From contig DASXZW010000071.1 in the NCBI GenBank assembly GCA_036501665.1, forward strand, positions 1 to 64,000: a DNA stretch of 64,000 nucleotides, given 5' to 3'. A program made the translations under genes and the position numbers. Within the stretch, counting starts at the first letter, position 1, and every line of letters starts with the position of its first letter. A model generated the notes under the pieces. The model was not told the DNA's origin, made no database searches, and saw only the letters and a list, made by a program, of their open reading frames with translations. Below are positions 17,983 through 25,207 of this stretch, piece after piece. The stretch comes from DATAUD01 sp036501665 (GTDB lineage: Bacteria > Verrucomicrobiota > Verrucomicrobiia > Limisphaerales > Palsa-1400).

Positions 17983-19622
17983 GCGCGAATTCGATGAAGG
18001 TTGGCTTGGTAATCCTCCAACAAGTCGGTCGTGACTTCGTGAAGGCCGTACCAGGCGCGGTCGAACGCCGCAACGTTTTGGCTGAATGCGGCGAGCGCAT
18101 CCGGGTAGGCGCGGGCGCGGCGGCGCAACTCATTTTCGTATTCACGATTGGATTTGAACAGGGCGATTGAAATCAATTCCCGCGTTCCCAGATGGGCCAG
18201 GCCCGCGAAATAAAAAGCCCGCAACGCCAGCCGTAAATCGCCTTTTGCAATGAGTTCGTGCGCCATCGTCAGCCAGCCTTGTTCCGGCAGCGTGTCAGCG
18301 CCGACATTTTCATCGCGCAGGTCTGGTTTGGCCATCACCACATCGGCCACGACAATTGAAGTTGACTGCCTATTTCGCAACATTCGGTAGATCAGGACGG
18401 CCAGGAACGCGACGATTACAGCGATGAGGACAATCAAGAGACCTTGCAGGAATGACGCCCATGCGAAACCGGTGCCGTTGGATTCGGGTTCGGTCGGCGC
18501 GGAATTAGGCCATGCTTTCCGCAAAGCTTCCCAAATCCAGCGCAACGTTTGGCCGATGCTATGACCGACCCATTTTAGGGCGTCCACAACTGCAGTGGCC
18601 CCTCCGTGCAATACTCGCGCAATCCAGCTTTTTGGCGCGGCGCTATTGTCCAGTTCCTCGCGCGGCATACGCCAGGCGAATTGGGGTTCCTTTAAAACTT
18701 CCTCGATTGAGGTGTTCAGTTCGGTGGGCGAAACCGTCGGTTCCGCGGGTGCTGCTGAGACTGCGCCAACCAGGCAAAAGAAAATCAACAACGCCTGCGC
18801 TGTCAACGAACCGGACGACGTTGCCCGCGCCCGCGAGAGTTCGACCTTCATGTCCTCGCCGGTTTGGAGCGACTGACCATAATAACAACGCAGCACATAA
18901 ACGGCTTTGATCAGGGGATCGATCAGGACACAGGTCAACGCGACCGAGCAGGCCAGGTAAGTGGTGTTCAGCACACTTAAGCTGCCCGCTTTAGTAAAGG
19001 CCGTCTCCATGCCGAGCAACGTTTTCAGCAGGCTGGGAAGCATTGCCATGAACGTCGCTACGTTGACCCAAACAAAAAAGCCGAAGAGTGAGAGGATGCT
19101 GAGAACGACAAAATTCTGCTCCTGTCGCAGCGAGGCTTGCTGGGACGCGGATTTCCAGGCATCGGAAATCGACCCCGATCCTTCAGGTAATGTGGTGACA
19201 TTTTGGAAAAAGCAGTAAGCCCAGCCGAATGGAAGAACGATAAGCGCCGCGACAGGAAGCGCGAACAACCCAATTGGCTGCAAGGCTGTTTGTGTCAGCG
19301 CCAACTGACCGCATTTTTTGGCGGTCCATGGAGCAGGATTCTGTCCAGCGACGCGCGCTCGAAGTTCGCTTGCGAAAATAGTCTGCCAGAATTTCATCCA
19401 CAAAAAGGCCAGCGCCACTCCGATGGCGTTTCGCCCTGCGTGTTCCCCCGCGAACGCTCCGCGGCTCATTTCGGCCCAGAAGTAAAGAAATGCCAGCGCA
19501 AACGGGAGCGTCCCCAACGCGTTTAACGCCAGCAATCCCGCTGGGGCGCGTCGCAATAGATGGACGGCCTCCTCGATGAGTTCAATCGCGCCGGGACCTT
19601 CCGCGCGGCGTTTGGGTTTCAT
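17976..19622 (-). CDS. Polytopic membrane protein with DUF4129-like C-terminus
   Basis: This 548-residue protein has about four to five membrane segments in the first 270 residues, a Pro/Glu-rich periplasmic stretch, one more helix near 405-425 (SFLQGLLIVLIAVIVAFLAV), and a C-terminal cytoplasmic domain (about 450-548) that matches DUF4129 in pattern (LRLALRAFYFAGLAHLG, then REYENELRRR). DUF4129 is often linked to transglutaminase-like or MoxR clusters. No catalytic triad is visible here. It overlaps DUF4350 downstream and the zinc/membrane gene upstream (ATGA), indicating tight coupling. Confidence 0.75.
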   Translation of the reverse strand: MKPKRRAEGPGAIELIEEAVHLLRRAPAGLLALNALGTLPFALAFLYFWAEMSRGAFAGEHAGRNAIGVALAFLWMKFWQTIFASELRARVAGQNPAPWTAKKCGQLALTQTALQPIGLFALPVAALIVLPFGWAYCFFQNVTTLPEGSGSISDAWKSASQQASLRQEQNFVVLSILSLFGFFVWVNVATFMAMLPSLLKTLLGMETAFTKAGSLSVLNTTYLACSVALTCVLIDPLIKAVYVLRCYYGQSLQTGEDMKVELSRARATSSGSLTAQALLIFFCLVGAVSAAPAEPTVSPTELNTSIEEVLKEPQFAWRMPREELDNSAAPKSWIARVLHGGATAVVDALKWVGHSIGQTLRWIWEALRKAWPNSAPTEPESNGTGFAWASFLQGLLIVLIAVIVAFLAVLIYRMLRNRQSTSIVVADVVMAKPDLRDENVGADTLPEQGWLTMAHELIAKGDLRLALRAFYFAGLAHLGTRELISIALFKSNREYENELRRRARAYPDALAAFSQNVAAFDRAWYGLHEVTTDLLEDYQANLHRIRAC

Positions 19623-19939
19623 TCAGGCCCTCCAAAAGTCTGCCAGAGGGTGCCGTCGTGAAATGGCGTCGGAATCGTAAGGAGAATTCGCCCAACCAAA
19701 TAGAAGAAAAGCAACGCTGTCAATAAGCCGCCGAGCCCCCATGCTGTGTCACCCATCAACCGCCAGGGATGCCACGTGCGGACTTGCGTTGCGGTGAGTT
19801 TGCGCAGACATGCCGCGCAAATCATCCGATCGTCGTGTTCCGCGATGCATTCCCGGCAATAATAGTGCCGGCATTCCGGACAGCGAGCGACGGCTTCCCG
19901 GGTGGAGTGGTTGAGGCACTGTTGTTGCGCGAGTGACAC
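19619..19939 (-). CDS. Small B-box-like zinc / membrane protein
   Basis: At 106 residues, it has an N-terminal treble-clef-like zinc module built from a CLNH pair, CPECRHYYCREC, EHDDRM and CAAC, followed by one membrane segment (GLGGLLTALLFFYLVGRIL). This layout is common for small uncharacterised bacterial proteins with a cytoplasmic B-box-type zinc domain. The start is GTG at 19939. It is coupled to the DUF4129 gene by a four-base overlap. A related zinc module occurs in the gene at 20515-21087. Function unknown. Confidence 0.7.
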   Translation of the reverse strand: MSLAQQQCLNHSTREAVARCPECRHYYCRECIAEHDDRMICAACLRKLTATQVRTWHPWRLMGDTAWGLGGLLTALLFFYLVGRILLTIPTPFHDGTLWQTFGGPE

Positions 19940-19945
19940 GACGTT

Positions 19946-20509
19946 TTAGGTGGGAGCAGAGCTTGTGCCATCGGTTTGACCGCTGATCTGTGTCATCATT
20001 TGAAGCCGCAATTCCTCCGGCGGCACGGTTCCTTGTGTTTCCTGAAGTTTTGGACGAAGCACGGCCAATCCCTTGCGGGCTGCGCGAATTCGATTCCATG
20101 CGGCCAGTTGATCGGTTTGCACGGCGGTTTGAATATGGGTCACGCAGGAAGGTCCGAGCCATAAACCGTGCAGCGCAATAAGGGCGAACAATCCACCTAG
20201 AATGAAAAGGGTTATTCGTCCGGCCATATCGGAAATGCTGAAGGCCCAGGCAAAAATTCCCAGGGCCAGGCTTCCGGTCACAGCGATGGTCGTAGTTGCT
20301 GAAGAGGTTCTGCGAATAACAATGGCCTGGATATCGGCAAAGTAAAAGCGTTTGTAGGATTCTGTGTAGCCAGTGCGATCCACGAGAAGCAAATGGTCAC
20401 GCCCCATCCATAATGTGCAGACGGCGCGGGACGACGAGAAAAGACGAAACCCGCTTCCGCGCACGCCGCGCCCAGGCAGTCTTGAATATTCCTTTGGTGC
20501 CTTGGCCAT
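19946..20509 (-). CDS. PH-like-domain membrane protein, function unknown
   Basis: I place the start at the ATG at 20509 (MAKAPKEYSRLPG), six bases after the upstream stop. The longer open frame to 20902 would run across the upstream gene. The 187-residue product has a short beta-rich N-terminal domain of PH-like pattern (LWMGRDHLLLVDRTGYTESY, then FYFADIQAIVIRR), two adjacent membrane helices (about residues 75-120), and a helical Gln/Thr-rich tail. Similar small proteins are found next to B-box/RDD proteins. No enzyme motif is seen. Confidence 0.65.
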   Translation of the reverse strand: MAKAPKEYSRLPGRGVRGSGFRLFSSSRAVCTLWMGRDHLLLVDRTGYTESYKRFYFADIQAIVIRRTSSATTTIAVTGSLALGIFAWAFSISDMAGRITLFILGGLFALIALHGLWLGPSCVTHIQTAVQTDQLAAWNRIRAARKGLAVLRPKLQETQGTVPPEELRLQMMTQISGQTDGTSSAPT

Positions 20510-20514
20510 GAAAG

Positions 20515-21087
20515 CTATTTTGTCAAAATGAGGATTAGAACAGTCGCCCAGCCGCCGATTTCCAACAGGGCCAAAATCGCGGCCAGCGCAAACATAAGAT
20601 TGGATTTTCCGGTGAGGCTGCAAGGGGCTTTGCGATAGCGGAATACGAGATAAAGAGCGATCGGCGCGCCGACGATGGATGTCCAAACAAAGATCACTGG
20701 CGCCAGAGCGACCATCAGCGAAAGGTGGTCCCACAGCACGCGCGTGTTTTCGAGGTCTTTGAACTTGGATTTTTTTTGTCCCGACTCCAGGCAGACCGGG
20801 CACACGTGCCTGCCGTTCAACTCCAGGTCGCACAAGCCGCAGAGGAACCGCCCGCATCCTTCGCAAACAATCGATGCTTTCTTGGTTGGATGATAGAAGC
20901 AACTTGACTGGCCCTCTGCCATCAATGGTTCCGAGACAGTCCCGACAGGCGATTTCAAAATGGCCGGATAAATTTCAATCGCGAGTTGGGACTGGCAGGC
21001 AGGGCAGGGCGCAAACTGGAAGTTGTTGAATGATTCAGGAAATAACGTCGCCTGGCACTTGTTGCACTTAACGAGACTTGACGCCAT
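20515..21087 (-). CDS. Double zinc-module membrane protein, function unknown
   Basis: Residues 1-40 hold a zinc ribbon (CNKC ... CPAC). Residues 60-110 hold a B-box-like module (CFYHP, CEGCGRFLCGLC, CPVC) like that in the gene at 19619. Two membrane segments follow near the C-terminus (VIFVWTSIVGAPIALYLVF; LMFALAAILALLEIGG). I chose the ATG at 21087 because the first in-frame ATG at 21123 would overlap the upstream RDD gene by 28 bases and lacks the zinc-ribbon spacing seen in relatives. It is part of the minus-strand unit. Confidence 0.68.
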   Translation of the reverse strand: MASSLVKCNKCQATLFPESFNNFQFAPCPACQSQLAIEIYPAILKSPVGTVSEPLMAEGQSSCFYHPTKKASIVCEGCGRFLCGLCDLELNGRHVCPVCLESGQKKSKFKDLENTRVLWDHLSLMVALAPVIFVWTSIVGAPIALYLVFRYRKAPCSLTGKSNLMFALAAILALLEIGGWATVLILILTK

Positions 21088-21095
21088 TGACGCAA

Positions 21096-21851
21096 TTATT
21101 TTCGGATCACGCGGGTGCTGCAAATGCGGTCATGCAACGCCCGTTTCTCATCATCCCATATGGCCATCAGGTAACCAATGCAAAGAGTAAACAGGCCGCT
21201 GATCCAGTCCGCTGAAAAATATCGGCCAAGAGCCTTGCCGTAGCCGACCTTTGAGCCGTCCGGGTTGACCACCAACAGTTTGTTGGCCATTTTTCCCGGC
21301 GTCGCTCCAAATTTGCCAACGAAAAATGTGTAGTAAGCCGCCCCGATGCTTATGCTGACGGGATACGTCACCATCAATACGGCGAAAGTGCCTTGAGGAC
21401 GGAGAAAACGTCCCAGGAGGAAGTTCGCCGGAAGCATGATGACATACAATAATATGACATCCAGAATGCGTGAACCTCCTCGAATTCCAAAGCCGGCATA
21501 GTTCAGTTTGCCTGCAGGGGCGATGCCTTCCTTAAGTTTTTGGAGGAAGGTCGGTTTGCAGTTGGCGCAAATGTAAACATTGCCGTGATGAATCACTTCC
21601 GAAAGAGGAAATATCTGGCGGCACTCCGCGCAAACCACAGAGCCCGCTGGAACTGCCGGAACTGAGGGAGTCGCTGGCAAAGGGATGGTTGGATTGGATG
21701 GCTTGACCCGGCCGTAAGGTTTCCATTCGGGCAATTGGTCGTACCAGACCAGTGTGTCATTGTCGATGACGCCGCTTGCCGCGAGCGCCAGTAAATCCGC
21801 ATCAGAAACCGGCCCTTTTTGGTTGGAACCGTCCGCGTAGTACCAAGTCAT
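21096..21851 (-). CDS. GYF_2 / zinc / RDD membrane protein
   Basis: This is the first gene of the ten-gene minus-strand unit. Residues 1-50 are a GYF_2 domain (WYYADGSNQKGPVSDADLLA). Residues 75-105 form a zinc ribbon (CAECRQIF ... CANC). The remainder is an RDD domain with about three membrane helices and the conserved GATPGKMANKLLVVNPDG and ALHDRICSTRVI motifs. GYF_2-RDD fusions are common in Verrucomicrobiota and Planctomycetes; GYF-type domains bind proline-rich peptides. It lies upstream of the MoxR-DUF58 core. Confidence 0.85.
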   Translation of the reverse strand: MTWYYADGSNQKGPVSDADLLALAASGVIDNDTLVWYDQLPEWKPYGRVKPSNPTIPLPATPSVPAVPAGSVVCAECRQIFPLSEVIHHGNVYICANCKPTFLQKLKEGIAPAGKLNYAGFGIRGGSRILDVILLYVIMLPANFLLGRFLRPQGTFAVLMVTYPVSISIGAAYYTFFVGKFGATPGKMANKLLVVNPDGSKVGYGKALGRYFSADWISGLFTLCIGYLMAIWDDEKRALHDRICSTRVIRK

Positions 21852-21909
21852 AGTATGGGGTGAAATTTCGTGCTGTTTCGGAGGAGATTGGAGCGTGGGC
21901 GGAAATAAG

Positions 21910-21922
21910 TAAAGTAACTTTA
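21910..21922. promoter_or_regulatory. Short palindrome between divergent units, possible operator
   Basis: TAAAGT-A-ACTTTA is a perfect 6-base inverted repeat 59 bases before the minus-strand unit starts at 21851. It could be a repressor site for that unit. The site is short and could occur by chance. Confidence 0.25.
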
Positions 21923-21974
21923 TCCTCTTTTGCGTCGTGCCTTACAGGTAAGCGTTCCTAAAACGGGCCAATCA

Positions 21975-22003
21975 TTGACAGGCGCGTTCGAATAATGTAT
22001 AAC
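21975..22003 (+). promoter_or_regulatory. Sigma-70-type promoter of the toxin-antitoxin pair
   Basis: A consensus -35 box TTGACA (21975-21980) and TATAAC (21998-22003) are separated by exactly 17 bases. The predicted transcription start is about 22010, only about seven bases before the antitoxin ATG at 22017, so the transcript would be nearly leaderless; the AAGG at 22004-22007 would fall outside it. Confidence 0.6.
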
Positions 22004-22016
22004 AAGGTTGTTAAAC

Positions 22017-22262
22017 ATGAAAACCGCGAACGTAAGACAGCTTCGGCATGCCTTCGGTGACGTGATGAATTGGATAACAGAGGGAGAGCAGGTCGAAATC
22101 GTCAAGAAGGGAAAGGTCATCGCGCTTCTGTCCCCGCCGCCGCGTCGGAAAGGGAAAAGAATCAAGCTGCCCGATTTTCTGGCGCGCCAGAAACGAATCT
22201 TTGGTGATACGGTGCTGCCCGGCAATATTGTTGCTGAAGAGCGGGAGAGTCACGAGTGGTAG
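22017..22262 (+). CDS. Phd/YefM-type antitoxin
   Basis: The 81-residue product starts MKTANVRQLRHAFGDVMNWI, the Phd/YefM DNA-binding fold signature, followed by EGEQVEIVKKGKVIALL and a basic C-terminal tail that would wrap the toxin. These antitoxins neutralise the partner and repress their own promoter. I chose the ATG at 22017; the TTG at 22008 would lie at the predicted transcript start. It overlaps the downstream PIN toxin gene by seven bases, the standard coupling for such modules. Confidence 0.9.
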   Translation: MKTANVRQLRHAFGDVMNWITEGEQVEIVKKGKVIALLSPPPRRKGKRIKLPDFLARQKRIFGDTVLPGNIVAEERESHEW

Positions 22263-22690
22263 CTTTTGCCGACACGGGTTTCCTGGCGTCGCTCTATCTG
22301 CAAGAAACGACGTCGCCGCAAGCGCGGGCGGCAATGCAGGCTGCGCCGGTTGTGTTGCCGCTTACGCCGCTGGCCATCTTGGAACTGCGAAATGCCTTCA
22401 ACCGAGCTGTTCATCGCCAGCGCATCACTACGTCGCAACGGGACGCGCTTTGGCAAGACATCGAAGCGGATATTGCGAGTGGCTTTCTGGTGGTTACCCC
22501 TGTTGCTTCTGAGGAATTGCATGTCAAAGCACGGCAATTGAGCGACAGTTATACGCCCAGCCTAGGCACAAGGAGTTTGGATTTATTGCACATCGCGGCT
22601 GCGCAGATATTGGCCGCCCGAATTTTTTTCAGTTTTGATGATCGCCAGCGAAAAGCCGCCGCCGCCGAAGGCCTAGAGGTTAAGCCATGA
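22256..22690 (+). CDS. PIN-domain toxin (VapC-like ribonuclease)
   Basis: A 144-residue PIN domain with the acidic residues in place: DTGFLASLY at the N-terminus, ELRNAF in the middle, and SLDLLHIAAA followed by SFDDRQRKAA near the C-terminus. PIN toxins are Mg-dependent RNases that inhibit translation. The start is GTG at 22256, overlapping the antitoxin gene. Pairing Phd-type antitoxins with PIN toxins is well known. All key acidic residues look intact, so the pair is probably functional. Confidence 0.9.
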   Translation: MVAFADTGFLASLYLQETTSPQARAAMQAAPVVLPLTPLAILELRNAFNRAVHRQRITTSQRDALWQDIEADIASGFLVVTPVASEELHVKARQLSDSYTPSLGTRSLDLLHIAAAQILAARIFFSFDDRQRKAAAAEGLEVKP

Positions 22691-22810
22691 AAGTCGAATG
22701 AACTGTTTGAATGAAACTCCTTTGCAGTTGTGTCGCCATCGGGCGCAGGGATAGGAGTTGCAATGGGACGTTCGGCTGGTACATTGGCTATACCACCTGA
22801 AAGGACCGAA

Positions 22811-23566
22811 ATGAAAAAGAAAACTACATTCACGGTTGCACTGCTGGCGGGAGCGGTTGCAGGTTATTCGCAGGGGACGATTTCGTTCGCTAATCATTAT
22901 TCGGGAGGGCCTTATAATTTTATTTCTCTCGTTATTCAGTCAGCACGACTTTCTCCACCTTACACTCCCACAATTGTAACACTTGGAGGGTCTAGTACCG
23001 TCACGACAGGCATTATCGCGGACGCCCAGAATGGTGGCGACTGGACTATCGAGCTTTACGGAAATGCAGGTTGGAACGATCCTTTGAGCACTCTCATTCC
23101 GGCACCAGAGGCTGGCAGTATATCGGTTCAGAATCCCCAAGGTATTCCTACGACGGCGACCTTGGCAGGGGTCACTGACATTGCTTACTTGGGACAATGG
23201 TACTCCACCGCGGTCGCTGACATTCCAGGAGTGTCTTTCGCAAATCAACCTGCAACGGTTCAATTGTACGCGTGGTACAACGGCGGTGGCAGGTACAACA
23301 GCTACAGCGCCGCGCTGGCTGCCGGAGAGCCAACTGGCTTTTCCGCAACCGCTAACGTGATTACTGGTGGTCCCCAAATGGGTGGTTCCCCGCTTAACGC
23401 AACGCCATTGCCTGTTTTTCAAGATGGAGGAGCTATTGTGGGGCCTGCAGGGATCGTTTTTAATGGTGGGACTATTCCCGAACCGAGCACGTTTGCTTTT
23501 GGCATTTTAGGCTTGTCAACAATCTTCTTGCGCCTCCGGAAAACTGGCTCGTCGCCTTCTGGCTGA
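22811..23566 (+). CDS. PEP-CTERM sorting-signal secreted protein
   Basis: A 251-residue secreted protein with an N-terminal signal peptide (KKKTTFTVALLAGAVAGYSQG) and a C-terminal PEP-CTERM tail: PEPSTFAFGILGL, a hydrophobic run, then arginines in LRLRK. PEP-CTERM tails direct processing by exosortase. The region between is Gly/Ala/Thr-rich with no enzyme motif. Start chosen at the ATG at 22811, just after GAAAGGA; the frame extends upstream but without signal-peptide character. It stands alone after the toxin gene and converges on the TIM-barrel gene. Confidence 0.88.
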   Translation: MKKKTTFTVALLAGAVAGYSQGTISFANHYSGGPYNFISLVIQSARLSPPYTPTIVTLGGSSTVTTGIIADAQNGGDWTIELYGNAGWNDPLSTLIPAPEAGSISVQNPQGIPTTATLAGVTDIAYLGQWYSTAVADIPGVSFANQPATVQLYAWYNGGGRYNSYSAALAAGEPTGFSATANVITGGPQMGGSPLNATPLPVFQDGGAIVGPAGIVFNGGTIPEPSTFAFGILGLSTIFLRLRKTGSSPSG

Positions 23567-23584
23567 GCGCGATTTGCTCAACCA
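23560..23584. terminator. Possible bidirectional terminator hairpin
   Basis: TGGCTGAGC and GCTCAACCA form a 9-base stem with one mismatch around a 7-base loop, overlapping the stop codon of the PEP-CTERM gene and lying between convergent genes. There is no T-run on either side, so a classical intrinsic terminator is not established. Confidence 0.3.
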
Positions 23585-23632
23585 TCGCGACAAACCCGTC
23601 TAATCTGCGTGACCCTCCACGGAAGTTTTCAA

Positions 23633-24520
23633 TTATACATCGCAGATTTGCACGCCTTGTTTGAGCGATGCCAGGGCATCCGGGCGTTTCGGGACGAATT
23701 CCTGCGCGACGAATCCTTTGAAGCCGGTTTCCACAATGGCCTTCATCACGGCGGGATAATAAGTCTCCTGAGACTCGTCGATTTCGCCGCGTCCGGGAAC
23801 GCCACCCGTGTGATAGTGCGCGAAATATTGGTGACTCTCCTTAATCCTTGCGATAATGTCGCCTTCCATGATCTGCATATGGTAGATGTCATAGAGCAGT
23901 TTGAATCGCTCCGAGCCAACCTGCTTGCAAAGCTCGATTCCCCAGGCGGAATGGTCGCACATGTAATCAGGGTGGTTGTGCCGACTGTTGAGTAACTCCA
24001 TGCAGACGTTCACTCCGTGCTTTTCCGCGAGCGGGGCAATCCGTTTGAGGCCGACAGCGCAATTTTCAAGTCCTTGCTCGTCGCTCATGCCTTTGCGGTT
24101 GCCGGAAAAGCAAATGATGTTCGGATATTTTCGTTCGGCAACAATCGGCAGGGTTCTCTCGAAGAATTCCACGATCTTGTCGTGGTTTTCAACGCGGTTA
24201 AGACCGGAGGTTATGCCGCCGGGAACACCGGAAACCATTGCGCAGACGAGGTCATATTTTTCGATGGTGGGAAAATCAGATGCCTCGAGCAAGTCGATGG
24301 ATTGGAGGCCGATTTCCTTCCCGGCGCTGCAAAGGTCGTCCAACTTGATTTTGTCATAGCACCAACGGCAGGCGGAATGATTGATGGAACCTTTGAGCTT
24401 TGCGGACGAAGCATTCTCCGCTGCGGCAAGACCACCACGGAGGCTTGAAACGGCGGCGATGGCAACTGCGCTGCCGGTGATTGAACGAATGGAGGAACGG
24501 CGGGACATCTTGGTGTTCAT
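23633..24520 (-). CDS. Tat-exported hydroxypyruvate-isomerase-like TIM-barrel protein
   Basis: Start at the ATG at 24520 gives MNTKMSRRSSIRSITGSAVA, a twin-arginine signal. The body is a sugar-phosphate isomerase/epimerase (AP endonuclease 2) TIM barrel resembling hydroxypyruvate isomerase: MELLNSRHNHPDYMCDH with the first catalytic Glu, LLYDIYHMQIMEGD, the metal-binding YHTGGVPGRGEID, and VAQEFVPK with the second Glu. It probably isomerises a small sugar or keto-acid in the periplasm. The exact substrate cannot be read from sequence. The open frame upstream to 24760 is ignored because it precedes the signal peptide. Confidence 0.85.
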   Translation of the reverse strand: MNTKMSRRSSIRSITGSAVAIAAVSSLRGGLAAAENASSAKLKGSINHSACRWCYDKIKLDDLCSAGKEIGLQSIDLLEASDFPTIEKYDLVCAMVSGVPGGITSGLNRVENHDKIVEFFERTLPIVAERKYPNIICFSGNRKGMSDEQGLENCAVGLKRIAPLAEKHGVNVCMELLNSRHNHPDYMCDHSAWGIELCKQVGSERFKLLYDIYHMQIMEGDIIARIKESHQYFAHYHTGGVPGRGEIDESQETYYPAVMKAIVETGFKGFVAQEFVPKRPDALASLKQGVQICDV

Positions 24521-24708
24521 GGTGAGCGGATTATAGTGAGGCGGATGACGATTGCACTCCTTTTTTGTGTTGGTCAGCCCGTTCGGAGAAGAGATAAGGC
24601 GCGACCGAGTTATCCGACTGACCACCGTTTTTCTGACTGCGTTCATATACCTTTCTTGAGCTAAAAAACCGATGGACGAAAATCGAGGCCTTTTGCCCAA
24701 ATTTGAAC

Positions 24709-24852
24709 AACCTTGATTGGTCTTGATTAGGCTTGATTGATTGTTCATTGGCATTTGCATTCAACTGGCGTTATTCGTTGAATGGTAATGGTTTGTGTCG
24801 TGTTTTCACAATAGAGGACAAAAAGCGTCCATAACGTTCAACCTTGATTGGT
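24709..24852. repeat. CTTGATT direct repeats, 10-base period plus a distant copy
   Basis: CTTGATT occurs at 24712, 24722 and 24732, exactly ten bases apart, so on the same face of the helix. The 13-mer AACCTTGATTGGT at 24709-24721 recurs exactly at 24840-24852. The array lies about 190 bases upstream of the TIM-barrel gene start and could be a regulator-binding array. Confidence 0.65.
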
Positions 24853-24967
24853 TGATTGAGCCAAGATGGCTGAATTATGCGGCAATTTTTGCCTGAAATT
24901 CAACGAACAGGTTTTGTTCACAATCGGACTATTCCACAAAAAAGTGGGACCGCAATAGGTTCCGATA

Positions 24968-24999
24968 TGGACGAGGTGGACTAAGTGGACAGGATGGAC
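24968..24999. repeat. TGGAC direct repeats, 9-base period
   Basis: TGGAC occurs four times, at 24968, 24977, 24986 and 24995, with variable 4-base spacers. The exact 9-base spacing is striking. No in-frame gene covers it. Confidence 0.7.
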
Positions 25000-25207
25000 A
25001 ACAAATGGAATTGGGTTTGGATTGGTTGGCTCCTTCTCGTGGAAGAGAGGGAGAGTTCAAGGCGTTTGGCGCTTTTTTCTGCGAGGATGGGGGAGCGTTT
25101 CGACATCCAACATTGATGCGCGGAGCTCGGCGGCTTGCCCTGATGTACGCTGAGATGGTAAGATTGGAAGATCATGGAAGTGGAATCCAGCCTGACCCTG
25201 GCTGATT

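Larger units (their letters stand above)
24521..25207. other. Intergenic region (687 bases) with two phased short-repeat arrays
   Basis: No gene is supported here. The stretch holds a 10-base-period CTTGATT array (24712-24738), a second copy of its core at 24840-24852, and a 9-base-period TGGAC array (24968-24999), each listed separately. Promoters for the flanking genes are expected but not clear. Confidence 0.6.

Noticed and set aside
20510..20902. N-terminal extension of the PH-like gene
   Set aside because: It overlaps the upstream zinc/membrane gene in another frame; the ATG at 20509 is just after that gene's stop.
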